Source of the DNA: UBA2705 sp963977105
Lineage (GTDB): Bacteria; Pseudomonadota; Alphaproteobacteria; Micavibrionales; Micavibrionaceae
DNA: 64,000 bases
Assembly (NCBI GenBank): GCA_963977105.1
Contig: CAXBNI010000003.1
Coordinates: 62,001-126,000, forward strand
Direction of reading: 5' to 3'
The notes under the pieces are model-generated. The model searched no databases and was not told the origin of the DNA. It saw only the letters and a program-made list of their open reading frames with translations. Below are positions 27,382-36,647 of the stretch, one piece after another (positions within the stretch are counted from its first letter, which is position 1; each line of letters starts with the position of its first letter). Position numbers and translations under genes: made by a program.

Positions 27382-30300
27382 TCAATTTTCACTGTTACGT
27401 GATAAACGTTTTGTACCATTATTTGTCACCCAGTTCCTTGGGGCGCTACATGATAATTTGTTTAAAAATGCGCTCGTGGTCATGCTTGTCTATGGTCTAC
27501 TGTCGTCGGAAGGCGTTGACCCAAAACTACTGGTCACACTGGCCGCAGGTCTGTTTATTTTGCCATTCGTACTGTTTTCAGGCATTGGCGGGCAGCTTGC
27601 GGATAAATACCCAAAAGAACGTATCATTCGTGTTGTAAAACTTGCCGAGATCGTCATTGCCTGCGTCGGCGGCGGCGCGCTGTTGCTTGGTTCAACCTAT
27701 TTATCATTTGGCGCGCTGTTTTTATTAGGTACTCAATCTGCGTTTTTTGGCCCGAGTAAATATTCTATTTTACCGCAGCATTTACGCGCAGATGAATTGA
27801 TTGGCGGTAACGCATTGCTTAATACAGGGTCGTTTTTGGCTATTTTGGTTGGGACAATTACCGGTGTGGTTTTTATCGGCATGGATGGCGGAGCGATGAT
27901 TGTTGCTGGCGCGATGATTGGTTGTGCCATTATTGGGTATATGGCTTCGCGCTTTATTCCCTCTGCACCGGCGCAGTCAACAGGCCTTAAAATCAATTTC
28001 AACCCACTAACGGAGCTTGTTGATGTGCTGCGCTTTGCGTTTTCACAGCAAAGCAGCGTTAAGCGCTCTATCCTCGGCGTTGCGTGGTTTTATTTCCTTG
28101 GCGGCCTGTTTATGGCGCAATTCCCAAATTTCACCGAAGCAACGCTTTATGCGAATGAGCATGTTTTGGCGTTTTTTCTTGCAGTTTTCTCCCTTGGTAT
28201 CGCCTTTGGTGGGCTGTTAAATAACCGCCTGTTAAAAGGCCGTATTGAAGCATTATTTGTCCCTTTAGCCGCCGTTGGCATTACGATTTTCTCCGTTGAT
28301 TTGTATTTTTCAAGCAGCGCAGTACAGCCCCTTTCGCCAAGCCTGTTTACGCTAAGTGAATTCCTTGCGGTGGCGCATCACTGGCGCATCGTGGTTGATA
28401 TATTGATGATTGCGATTTGTGGTGGCCTGTTTGTCGTGCCGCTAAACGCCCTTATTCAGCACGACACGCATCAAAGCACGCGCGCACGCGTTATGGCGGG
28501 CAGCGCGATTGTCAATGCGCTGTTTGTGATGGCTTCTTCGCTTATATCTGCGGCGTTAATCGCAAAAGGCTGGGAAATACAGCAATTATTTTTGGCAGCA
28601 GCGATCGCAAATGGTGTTGTCGCGTTTTATATTTGTTCCTTATTGCCTAGTCATTTGTTCAAAAGCTTGCTGCGGATTATTTTTAAATTACTCTATAACG
28701 TTGAAGTGCACGGTTTAGAAAACATAGAAAAAGCAGGCAAGCGCGCAGTAATTGTAGGTAACCACGTATCGTTATTAGATGCGCCACTATTGGCGGCGTA
28801 TCTTCCTGGCAGACCTGTCTTCGCGATTAATAGCTTTGTCGCACAGTGGTTCTGGGTGAAGCCGTTTTTGAAGTTGGTTGACGCGTTCCCGCTAAATCCA
28901 ATAAATCCTTTTTCTATCAAAAGTTTAATTGAAAAAGTTAAAGAGGATCGTCATGTCGTGATTTTCCCTGAAGGTCGCCTTACGGAGACAGGCGCGTTGA
29001 TGAAAATTTATAACGGCCCGGGTATGATTGCTGACAAATCAGATGCGATGATCCTGCCGATACGCCTTGACGGCGTTCAGCACACGCCATTTGCGCGGCT
29101 GAAAGGCAAAGTGCCGCTGCGCAATTTCCCCAAAATCACCATTACTATTCTTGAGCCGCGGAAATTTAAGCTTGATGACAATCTAAAAGGCCGCCAAAGA
29201 CGCGCTGCCGCAGGCCGTCAGCTTTATGATGTGATGGAAGAAATGATGTTTCTGACCAATGACCGAGAACAAACGCTTTATAACGCGCTGTTAAAGGCTG
29301 AATACGTCAACGGTAAAAAATCTGCAATTGTCGAGGATATTGAACGCAGGCCGTTACAGTTCAAAAAATTGGTTTTGGGCTCTAAAGTGCTTGGGCGGAA
29401 GTTAAATGACTATACTGAGCAAAGGGAGAATGTTGGTGTGTTGCTGCCAAACTCGGTGGGCGCGGTGGTGACGTTCTTTGCACTACAAGCCTTTGGCCGC
29501 GTGCCTGCGATGCTTAACTTTTCAGCAGGGACAAAGGCGCTTGCCAGTGCTTGCCAGACCGCGAAAGTTAAAACCGTTTTGACTTCCCGCCGCTTTGTCG
29601 AATTAGGCCGCCTTGAAAGTGAAATTGAAGAAATAGCCAAATATGCAGATATTCGTTATCTGGAAGACATTAAGCAGAGCATTGGCTTTAAAGATAAGCT
29701 GATCGGCCTCACCTCATCAGCGAAGCGTTTGCATAAAAAACGTAAAATCAGTCCTCATGACCCAGCGTTAATTTTATTCACTTCAGGGTCAGAAGGCACG
29801 CCTAAAGGCGTTGTGCTCTCACATGCGAATATTATGAGCAATATCGTGCAGCTTTCATCGCGGGTTGATTTTAACCGTCAAGATATTGTCTTTAACTGCT
29901 TACCGATGTTCCATTCATTCGGCCTTACGGGCGGCACGTTATTGCCGATACTTTCTGGCGTAAAAACGTTTCTGTACCCAAGCCCGCTACATTATCGCAT
30001 TGTGCCTGAAATTGTCTACTCGTCTAACGCAACGATTATGTTTGCAACGGATACGTTCTTAAATGGCTATGCGCGGATGGCGGATGCCTATGATTTTTAC
30101 CGCATGCGTTATATTTTCGCGGGCGCTGAAAAAGTCAAAGACGAAACGCGCCGCCTGTATATGGAACGTTTCGGGGTTCGGGTGCTAGAAGGTTACGGCG
30201 CAACAGAAACCGCACCTGCGCTCAGCGTTAATTCACCGATGCATGTTAAAGCGGGGACCGTCGGGCGCTTGCTTGCAGGCATTGATTATAAGCTTGAAAA

Positions 30301-30790
30301 AGTTCAAGGCGTTGAAGCTGGCGGGCGTTTAATGGTTAAGGGGCCGAATGTCATGCTGGGCTATTATTTGGCGGATAATGCGGGCGTGCTTGTCCCGCCG
30401 CAAGATGGTTGGTATGACACGGGTGATATTGTTGATATTGACGCCGATGGCTTCGTCAGCATTGTTGGTCGCGCGAAACGTTTCGCAAAAATCGCAGGTG
30501 AAATGGTCTCACTCACCAGTGCTGAAGTCATGGTCAATAGCGTCTATCCCGATGGCGATCATGCTGTGGTATCCATCCCCGATAAACGTAAAGGCGAACA
30601 GCTTATTGTTGTCACCACCCTTAAAGACGTTGATAAGAAACAGCTCTCTGCTTATGCATCAAAACATGGCATTGCGGAGCTGTCTGTACCGAAAACTATC
30701 TTGAGCGTCGTTGCTATTCCTGTGCTTGGCAGTGGCAAGACGGATTACGCGTCACTGCAAGATATTGTCGATAAGGAATATTCCGTTTAA
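27371..30790 (+). CDS. LplT-PlsC-acyl-ACP synthetase fusion (lysophospholipid transport and re-acylation)
   Basis: 1139 residues in three modules. Residues 1 to about 420 form an MFS-type transporter (FVTQFLGALHDNLFKNALVV, then about 12 helices) like LplT, which flips lysophospholipid inward. About 430-630 is a PlsC-type acyltransferase with NHVSLLDAP as the HX4D motif and FPEGRLTETG. About 640-1139 is an AMP-forming acyl ligase (LFTSGSEGTPKGVVLSH, YGATETAPALS, WYDTGDIVDID). E. coli splits the same set into LplT and Aas. It would import and re-acylate lysophospholipids, which fits the upstream lipase. AAGGGGAG sits seven bases before the ATG at 27371. Confidence 0.93.
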   Translation: MKPNQFSLLRDKRFVPLFVTQFLGALHDNLFKNALVVMLVYGLLSSEGVDPKLLVTLAAGLFILPFVLFSGIGGQLADKYPKERIIRVVKLAEIVIACVGGGALLLGSTYLSFGALFLLGTQSAFFGPSKYSILPQHLRADELIGGNALLNTGSFLAILVGTITGVVFIGMDGGAMIVAGAMIGCAIIGYMASRFIPSAPAQSTGLKINFNPLTELVDVLRFAFSQQSSVKRSILGVAWFYFLGGLFMAQFPNFTEATLYANEHVLAFFLAVFSLGIAFGGLLNNRLLKGRIEALFVPLAAVGITIFSVDLYFSSSAVQPLSPSLFTLSEFLAVAHHWRIVVDILMIAICGGLFVVPLNALIQHDTHQSTRARVMAGSAIVNALFVMASSLISAALIAKGWEIQQLFLAAAIANGVVAFYICSLLPSHLFKSLLRIIFKLLYNVEVHGLENIEKAGKRAVIVGNHVSLLDAPLLAAYLPGRPVFAINSFVAQWFWVKPFLKLVDAFPLNPINPFSIKSLIEKVKEDRHVVIFPEGRLTETGALMKIYNGPGMIADKSDAMILPIRLDGVQHTPFARLKGKVPLRNFPKITITILEPRKFKLDDNLKGRQRRAAAGRQLYDVMEEMMFLTNDREQTLYNALLKAEYVNGKKSAIVEDIERRPLQFKKLVLGSKVLGRKLNDYTEQRENVGVLLPNSVGAVVTFFALQAFGRVPAMLNFSAGTKALASACQTAKVKTVLTSRRFVELGRLESEIEEIAKYADIRYLEDIKQSIGFKDKLIGLTSSAKRLHKKRKISPHDPALILFTSGSEGTPKGVVLSHANIMSNIVQLSSRVDFNRQDIVFNCLPMFHSFGLTGGTLLPILSGVKTFLYPSPLHYRIVPEIVYSSNATIMFATDTFLNGYARMADAYDFYRMRYIFAGAEKVKDETRRLYMERFGVRVLEGYGATETAPALSVNSPMHVKAGTVGRLLAGIDYKLEKVQGVEAGGRLMVKGPNVMLGYYLADNAGVLVPPQDGWYDTGDIVDIDADGFVSIVGRAKRFAKIAGEMVSLTSAEVMVNSVYPDGDHAVVSIPDKRKGEQLIVVTTLKDVDKKQLSAYASKHGIAELSVPKTILSVVAIPVLGSGKTDYASLQDIVDKEYSV

Positions 30791-30803
30791 AAGACGACAG
30801 GGG

Positions 30804-30838
30804 ATGGCGCTTAGTTGAGGCGCCATGCTTTTATTTTA
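30804..30838 (+). terminator. Terminator of the phospholipid-repair genes, inside the end of the convergent oxidase gene
   Basis: ATGGCGC, loop ttagttgag, GCGCCAT, followed by gcttttatttt. The loop carries the stop codon of the minus-strand FAD oxidase, so the terminator and that coding end share bases. Confidence 0.65.
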
Positions 30839-32121
30839 TCGCGCCCCTGATAACACCAATAAGCGGCTTGTGCGATGGCGGGCCCCAGTGGTTTCCCTGC
30901 ATAATCAAGGCCAAATGGCGCAAAGAGCTTGTAGTCTTCACTTGTATTGGCGATTGCCCCTGCAATGGCTTCGCCGCCGGCCGTTGTGGCGCACATACCC
31001 AGCCCACCAAAGCCTTGACAATACCACGTACCATCACCAAACGTACCAATTTGCGGCATTTCATGGCGCGCATAGCCCATATAGCCGCCCCACGCGACCT
31101 CGGCTTTAATGCCCTTTAGCTGCGGATAAACGTTAAGTAGATCTTTCATCATAATGTTTTTTAACCGCGCCTGAGAGGGGTGAAACATCGACACGCGCCC
31201 GCCCCATAATAAACGCCCATCTGCAAGCGGGCGATAATAATTGGATGATGAACGATTATCTGCCGTGGCGTAACGCACGCGCATACATTCATCAAGTCGA
31301 TCACCAAGCGGCTCAGTCAGTAAAACATACGTCGCAACCGGCAAAGTGGCGCGTGATAGTTTTGGGTGGAGGTTTTTAATATAAGCACTACAGCAATACA
31401 CAATCTGGTCAGCCAAGACTGTGCCAGTGGAAGTTTCAATGCACCATTTATCTTGGCGTTTATAAACACGCAAAGCAGCAGAGTTTTCATAGATTTCTGC
31501 GCCTTTTTGTACGGCCATTTGCGCCGTATGATGAACATATTTTAACGAATGTATTTGCATAGATTCAGGTCTGAAATAACCATCATAATATCGCTTTGTT
31601 TTATACGCATCACGCACTTCTTCGCGTGGCATGAAACGAAGATTTTCATCAAAGACATCGTTCATCTGCTCAACATGTGTGCGCACAGATTTCTCATCAT
31701 TAAACCATGATACGACAGATACGCCCTCTGGCTGTGGGATGATGGCGTCTTTTACACCTTCCAGACGTTTATGCATCAGTTTTAACGCCGCCTTAGGCAG
31801 TTTATGGAGCGCCTGCGCATGTTCGACCCCGACGCGCTTCATTAAGCTTGTTGGTGATGCGGAATAAAGGGTTGAGACAAAACCGCCATTACGTCCCGAT
31901 GCACCCCAGCCAATGCGGTTTGATTCCAAAATCGTGGCTTTTATGCCGCGCTCCGCAAGGCCAAGCGCAGATGAGATGCCGGCAAGTCCACCACCAATAA
32001 TGCATACAGGCACGGAAATTTCTTGCTCTAATGTGGGATAGCGCTTTGCTTCACCTAATGAGCGTGAATAATAACAATCTATGTACTCATGTGGCTGGCC
32101 TGCATTTTTATATGGCTGCAT
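30811..32121 (-). CDS. FAD-dependent amine oxidoreductase, PuuB-like
   Basis: 436 residues of the DAO family. VCIIGGGLAGISSALGLAERG (about residues 38-58) is the FAD-binding loop, with ILESNRIGWGASGRNGG after it, and the C-terminal GFGGLGMCATTAGGEAIAGAI closes the FAD site. This pattern, with YIDCYYSRS at the start, is typical of gamma-glutamylputrescine oxidase PuuB. It would oxidise a gamma-glutamylated amine to an aldehyde. AGGAG lies six bases before the ATG. It is 15 kb from the gamma-glutamyl operon and on the other strand, so a shared pathway is an inference. Confidence 0.85.
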   Translation of the reverse strand: MQPYKNAGQPHEYIDCYYSRSLGEAKRYPTLEQEISVPVCIIGGGLAGISSALGLAERGIKATILESNRIGWGASGRNGGFVSTLYSASPTSLMKRVGVEHAQALHKLPKAALKLMHKRLEGVKDAIIPQPEGVSVVSWFNDEKSVRTHVEQMNDVFDENLRFMPREEVRDAYKTKRYYDGYFRPESMQIHSLKYVHHTAQMAVQKGAEIYENSAALRVYKRQDKWCIETSTGTVLADQIVYCCSAYIKNLHPKLSRATLPVATYVLLTEPLGDRLDECMRVRYATADNRSSSNYYRPLADGRLLWGGRVSMFHPSQARLKNIMMKDLLNVYPQLKGIKAEVAWGGYMGYARHEMPQIGTFGDGTWYCQGFGGLGMCATTAGGEAIAGAIANTSEDYKLFAPFGLDYAGKPLGPAIAQAAYWCYQGRDKIKAWRLN

Positions 32122-32292
32122 TACGGTCTCCTGCGTTTTACTTTTTGAAAAGTATCATTGGCGAGTAAAAATATAAAGTTTTATTCGCTAAAATAGGGGA
32201 CATCAGCACAGTTGTTGATTTACATAAGCTTGACTTTTGCGTTGTTCTGCAGTATAAAGTAAGAAAAAATGAAACAATCATGTGCGTAAATA

Positions 32293-32985
32293 ATGGGTAA
32301 CATCATGCAAAAATTCAAAGCTGTATTCTGGGATATTGATGGCGTCATCGTTATAAGTGAACCTTTGCACGTAGAAAAAATCAATAAAACAGCGTTGAAA
32401 TATGCTATTGAAAACACGCAAGAAGATTGGGACCAGTGGCACGGCATTGGCGACCATCGCATTTACCAAGAACTGTCCGAAAAAGGACTGCCAATATCAG
32501 AAGAACAATTTATTGATGAGTGTTTAGATTATTACACGGCAAATCAAAGCCGCTTAGAAGTGCGCGAAGGTTTTAAAGAGGCTTTTAATTTCTGCGCCGC
32601 AAAAAACCTTTCCCAAGCGACAGTTTCAAGCGGTGTAGCGGAACAGGTTCTTGCGAATTTAGACACAGCAAATGTGCGGACAAAAATGGCCTTCAACCTT
32701 AGCGCATCTGACGTTATTGCCAAGGGCCTTGCTACGAAACCTTCGCCGGACCCTTATTTAGAAGCGCTGCGCATGCTTAACACACAAACTGGCGCGATGA
32801 TCACGCCACAAGAATGCATCGTTGTTGAAGACAGCGGTAGCGGTGTGAAAGCGGGGAAGAGCGCTGGCATGCACAGCATTCATTGGCGCCCTGAGCAATC
32901 TGATACAGTTTCTGAAAATGCAGATTCAACGGCGTATGATGCGCCGAGCCTCAAACAGGCGCTACAACGTCTTATCCCGTGCTAA
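32293..32985 (+). CDS. HAD-family hydrolase
   Basis: 230 residues. The nucleophilic motif is FWDIDGVIVISEP (DxD), the Ser/Thr motif is TVSSGVAEQ, and the acidic metal motif is IVVEDSGSGVKAGKSAGM. The cap domain (about 20-85) is of the beta-phosphoglucomutase/phosphatase subclass. The substrate is not readable. The start is uncertain: an ATG at 32293 and another at 32305 (MQKFKAVFW) are both possible, with neither having a strong ribosome site. It is divergent from the PuuB-like gene and its stop overlaps the convergent histidine kinase gene by four bases. Confidence 0.88.
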   Translation: MGNIMQKFKAVFWDIDGVIVISEPLHVEKINKTALKYAIENTQEDWDQWHGIGDHRIYQELSEKGLPISEEQFIDECLDYYTANQSRLEVREGFKEAFNFCAAKNLSQATVSSGVAEQVLANLDTANVRTKMAFNLSASDVIAKGLATKPSPDPYLEALRMLNTQTGAMITPQECIVVEDSGSGVKAGKSAGMHSIHWRPEQSDTVSENADSTAYDAPSLKQALQRLIPC

Positions 32986-34877
32986 CTATCCACGTTTAAG
33001 GGGAGAACGAGTTTGAAGATTGCACCTTTTTCGGGGGCTTCAAAAAGAATCTGTCCACCAAGAATATCGACGCTTTTCTTAATCATATACATGCCCAGAC
33101 CTGATCCATATGATGTTTTAGGGTGGAAGCGTTTGAACATTGTGAACATCTGCGCGTGTTGATCTTCGGGGAAGCCAAGGCCATTATCCCGTACTTCAAA
33201 AATGAAACTCTCGCCTTCTTGGCAGCTGTTAATCTCAACAAACGGCGCAGACTCGTCTGGGTCTTGATATTTGACAGCATTGGAAATTAGGTTTTCAACA
33301 ATCAAAACAAAGCGGTGCGCTTTTAGTCTTATGGGCGCGTCATAAGCTAGATTAATGCGGATATCTAAGCGTGCGAACGACTCCATTTGTTTAATTTGAT
33401 CCAACGTGTTTTTAACAACTTCAGAGACCACAATATCTTGAAGTTCTTCGCGTAAATTCTTTGTTTTTGTTAAAGATAGAATGTCGCTGACCAGAGATTC
33501 TAGCTTTTCTAAGGATATATTTACGTGCCCCAGACAGCTCTTCGTTTGCTGTATGTCTCCTTTGTCTAGGCATGAATCTGCCATTGATAGAAGCTTCATA
33601 GAGGATAATAAAGGGGCGCGCAAATCATGTGATGTTCTATAAGCAAACTCTTCCAACTCTTCATTGGCCAGCAGTAGTTCATTCTGGGTTTGCTCTAGGC
33701 TTTCAGTGCGTTCTTGAATTAAACCTTCCAATTCTTCTTTGGAAAGGTGCAATACTTCCATAGCCCGTGCATTAACACGCGTCAGGATAACAATCATGAC
33801 GATGAGTAGAAATATTTGAGCGCTAACGATGGCGATCATCATGAGTTTGATCAGGTAGTAAGATGACAGCGCATCATCAAAATCTATTTCCAGTGCAATG
33901 CCAACATTTATATCATCATTCCAAAGCCAAGCCCCCATTACTTCCACGCCGCGGTACCCCCGATAGCCTGTAATGTTAATGCCGTTGGTTTTGTTCATAG
34001 CATTTTGGGCCATTAGAGTAAAAGGCTTGCCTGCCTGATCATAGTTGTGCACAGGGTGGCGTATGAGGTCCTGCATCGGGTCTTTAATAAACATAGACCA
34101 GATGGCTTGCTCATCATGCTTCGCGATGCCTATTTCGGCTAATTGTCCCTCAAAGCGACTATCTGAAAGCAAACGGCCATCCTGGTCAAAAGCATATGTC
34201 TCGCCAGTTTCACTTGGGCGCGTTAATGATAAAATATCCCTGTATTCTTTACGAATATCATGGCGCTGTGCCAATAATGCAATGACTTTACCATCCACCT
34301 GAATTGGCGAGACAAAGAATAAAGTTGGCGGCACATCCATACCTGCAATATTCTTTTGCCCTTCTAAAGCAACATCTGATGGAATAGGTGGCACAAACAC
34401 AGTGTTGCCGTTCAAAGCGCTGTAAATTAATTCTGGGCGATGATCGACAATCAAATTACGCACGCCAATGTTACTGTCGCGCATGGATGCGATGTTTATG
34501 CAGTCTGGTGCAATGACAAAAAAACCTGATTTTCCCCAGCGGTCTTCATGACGTAAGAAAAATTCACGCAGCCCCGTTAGCGCGCCTTGTTCTTCGAGTT
34601 CGCCAGCTTTATAGGCGCTTAATTGTTGTTGGACTAAAGTGACAAACTTGTCGTCTTTGGTAATCGTTTGTAGGTTGCGCTCATTGAGGGTTACCCAGTC
34701 ACGGAATAGAAAATCAACTTGCTGGAGGGCAATGTCTAAATTGCCTTCTATACGCTGCAAGACATTTTTTTTCAGGTAATGCAACGCGGTCGCGCCAATA
34801 ACGATGCTGATGCAAACCATTATAATGGTTACAACCAACGCTATTGATGACCCTTTAGTATTGTGCGAAAAATACAA
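32982..34877 (-). CDS. Membrane sensor histidine kinase
   Basis: 631 residues. A transmembrane helix at about 11-32 and a second at about 341-366 enclose a periplasmic sensor of about 300 residues that resembles a Cache-type domain (IPSDVALEGQK, FVSPIQVDGKVIALLA). A short coiled coil (LEGLIQERTESLEQTQNELLL) leads to the HisKA domain with the phospho-acceptor in YRTSHDLRAPL (His near 417), and an ATPase domain with ENLISNAVKYQ, VRDNGLGFPED and GSGLGMYMIKKSVD. It has no receiver domain and no response regulator lies beside it, so the partner is elsewhere. The start is a TTG at 34877 with AAGG upstream; no ATG lies before the first helix. Confidence 0.9.
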   Translation of the reverse strand: MYFSHNTKGSSIALVVTIIMVCISIVIGATALHYLKKNVLQRIEGNLDIALQQVDFLFRDWVTLNERNLQTITKDDKFVTLVQQQLSAYKAGELEEQGALTGLREFFLRHEDRWGKSGFFVIAPDCINIASMRDSNIGVRNLIVDHRPELIYSALNGNTVFVPPIPSDVALEGQKNIAGMDVPPTLFFVSPIQVDGKVIALLAQRHDIRKEYRDILSLTRPSETGETYAFDQDGRLLSDSRFEGQLAEIGIAKHDEQAIWSMFIKDPMQDLIRHPVHNYDQAGKPFTLMAQNAMNKTNGINITGYRGYRGVEVMGAWLWNDDINVGIALEIDFDDALSSYYLIKLMMIAIVSAQIFLLIVMIVILTRVNARAMEVLHLSKEELEGLIQERTESLEQTQNELLLANEELEEFAYRTSHDLRAPLLSSMKLLSMADSCLDKGDIQQTKSCLGHVNISLEKLESLVSDILSLTKTKNLREELQDIVVSEVVKNTLDQIKQMESFARLDIRINLAYDAPIRLKAHRFVLIVENLISNAVKYQDPDESAPFVEINSCQEGESFIFEVRDNGLGFPEDQHAQMFTMFKRFHPKTSYGSGLGMYMIKKSVDILGGQILFEAPEKGAIFKLVLPLNVDS

Positions 34878-35001
34878 AATAATACCTTAAAATTAATAAT
34901 GCCGACTCTATTAAACAGAGATTTTTAATTATTCCCTTATGCAAGCATAGATTTATTATATATCATTCCATAGTGAGTATGAAGTAAAGAAAGTTGTTTT
35001 A

Positions 35002-35457
35002 ATGAAAATATGGGTCGATGGCGATGCGTGTCCAAAGCCAATAAAAGACACATTATGCCGCGCGGCGGAAAAGCGGCAGGTCACCTTAACGTTTGTCGCT
35101 AATCAATGGCTTAACCTGCCAAATTTGTCCAACATTGAAATGATTCAAGTCGCAGATGGCCCTGACATTGCCGATGATGCGATTGCGGAAGCTTGTCTCG
35201 ATGGCGAATTGGTGATCACCGCGGATATTCCACTTGCGGCGCGCTGCGTCAAAAAAGGCTGCATCGTGTTAGAGCCACGCGGAAAGCTATATAATCAAAG
35301 CAATATCGGCCAGGCGCTGAATATGCGCGACTTTATGGACGGCTTGCGTGGGAGCGGCGTCGACACAGGTGGGCCCAAAAGTTTTTCACAGAAAGACCAG
35401 CTTCAATTTGCCAATGCGTTAGATAAGCTGATTACAAAATACTTGCGTCACTGCTAA
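35002..35457 (+). CDS. YaiI/YqxD-family protein (DUF188)
   Basis: 151 residues. The N-terminal IWVDGDACPKPIKDTLCRAAEKR is the conserved start of the UPF0178 family, and ITADIPLAARCVKKGCIVLEPRG, then GGPKSFSQKDQLQFANALD, are the remaining signatures. The fold is PIN-like and a nuclease role has been suggested for the family, but its substrate is unknown. It ends three bases before the convergent adenosine deaminase stop. Confidence 0.93.
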   Translation: MKIWVDGDACPKPIKDTLCRAAEKRQVTLTFVANQWLNLPNLSNIEMIQVADGPDIADDAIAEACLDGELVITADIPLAARCVKKGCIVLEPRGKLYNQSNIGQALNMRDFMDGLRGSGVDTGGPKSFSQKDQLQFANALDKLITKYLRHC

Positions 35458-35460
35458 CGT

Positions 35461-36603
35461 TTATCCGCGCGCAAATTTTTGATGATGCAGCTCAACATCT
35501 TGATGCAAAACAGCTTTACGCTCATTACTTATGAAGCTGCCATTAATGGCGTTGATTGTCAGCGTTTTAATATCATTCGCCGTTAAGTTCAGGGCTGCCT
35601 GTATGGCTTCAAAATTTTCATTCATATAGCCGCCAAAATAGGCCGGATCATCAGAATTTACAGTCGCATATAAGCCTAAATCGAGCATTTTCTGTAAAGG
35701 GTGATCTGTGATGTTTTTGACAACTTGCAAACGGTCATTGCTTAGTGGGCAGACGGTCAGGACTTTTTTTTCATCAATTAAGCGCTGTATTAAAGTAGGG
35801 TCTTCTAACGAACGGTTGCCGTGGTCAACGCGGTCAATCTGTAAACTATCAAGCGCGTCCCAAATGTAATCCGCGGGGCCTTCTTCGCCCGCATGGGCCA
35901 CTAATTTCATATTTGCGGCGCGCGCGAGGGCAAAGACATTCTTAAACTTTGACGGCGGATGCCCAAGCTCTGAGCTATCTAAACCGACACCAATAAACTT
36001 ATCCCGATAAGGCTGTGCCTCCTGCCATGTTTTTAGTGCATCCTCTTCACTGAGGTGGCGCAGGAAGCTTAATATCAGACCAGAGCTTATCCCATAGCGC
36101 GCATGTGCATCCTGCAAGGCGCATGTGATGCCGTCAACGACATCTCCAAATGCCACGCCTCGGCATGTATGCCCCTGCGGGTCAAAAAATATCTCCGTAT
36201 GGCGCACATTCTGCGCGGCGCATTTTTCTATATACGCCATGGTTAGGTCGTAAAAGTCTTGCTGTGTTTGCAGGACATTCATGCCTGCATAATAAATATC
36301 AAGAAATTCTTGTAGGTTATCAAAATCATAGGCGCGGCTAAGCTGCGCAGGGGTTTGGAACACAACGACAATGCCGCCATCATCCCTAGTTTGTATTTGC
36401 GCCCCTATTTGTTCGGCTTTGCGCTGCAATTTTTGAATGGCTGCTTTGTCGTCTTCGCCTTTGGGGGCGCTGCGTTCGATTTTCACATCCATTTTATTAC
36501 GCGCAGCAATTTGAAAGACTAATTCAGGCTCGAAACTACCTTCAATGTGCAAGTGCAACTCAACTTTGGGAGCGCTGCGTATGTATTCTGTAATATTATT
36601 CAC
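35461..36603 (-). CDS. add: Adenosine deaminase family protein
   Basis: 380 residues. Zinc ligands and catalytic residues are all visible: ELHLHIEGSF (HxH, about 17-19), AHAGEEG (His and catalytic Glu), RVDHGNR, and NSDDPAYFGGYM with the final Asp pair. It deaminates adenosine to inosine, or adenine in the adenine-deaminase branch; the active-site set does not settle which. A charged insert at about residues 45-78 is longer than in E. coli Add. The start is a GTG with AAGGA seven bases upstream. It lies 44 bases downstream of the SET-like gene on the same strand and could share its transcript. Confidence 0.9.
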   Translation of the reverse strand: MNNITEYIRSAPKVELHLHIEGSFEPELVFQIAARNKMDVKIERSAPKGEDDKAAIQKLQRKAEQIGAQIQTRDDGGIVVVFQTPAQLSRAYDFDNLQEFLDIYYAGMNVLQTQQDFYDLTMAYIEKCAAQNVRHTEIFFDPQGHTCRGVAFGDVVDGITCALQDAHARYGISSGLILSFLRHLSEEDALKTWQEAQPYRDKFIGVGLDSSELGHPPSKFKNVFALARAANMKLVAHAGEEGPADYIWDALDSLQIDRVDHGNRSLEDPTLIQRLIDEKKVLTVCPLSNDRLQVVKNITDHPLQKMLDLGLYATVNSDDPAYFGGYMNENFEAIQAALNLTANDIKTLTINAINGSFISNERKAVLHQDVELHHQKFARG

Positions 36604-36647
36604 TTTATAATCCTTTGTGGCCTGCGATTTTTGAAAGTAAACGCCCG

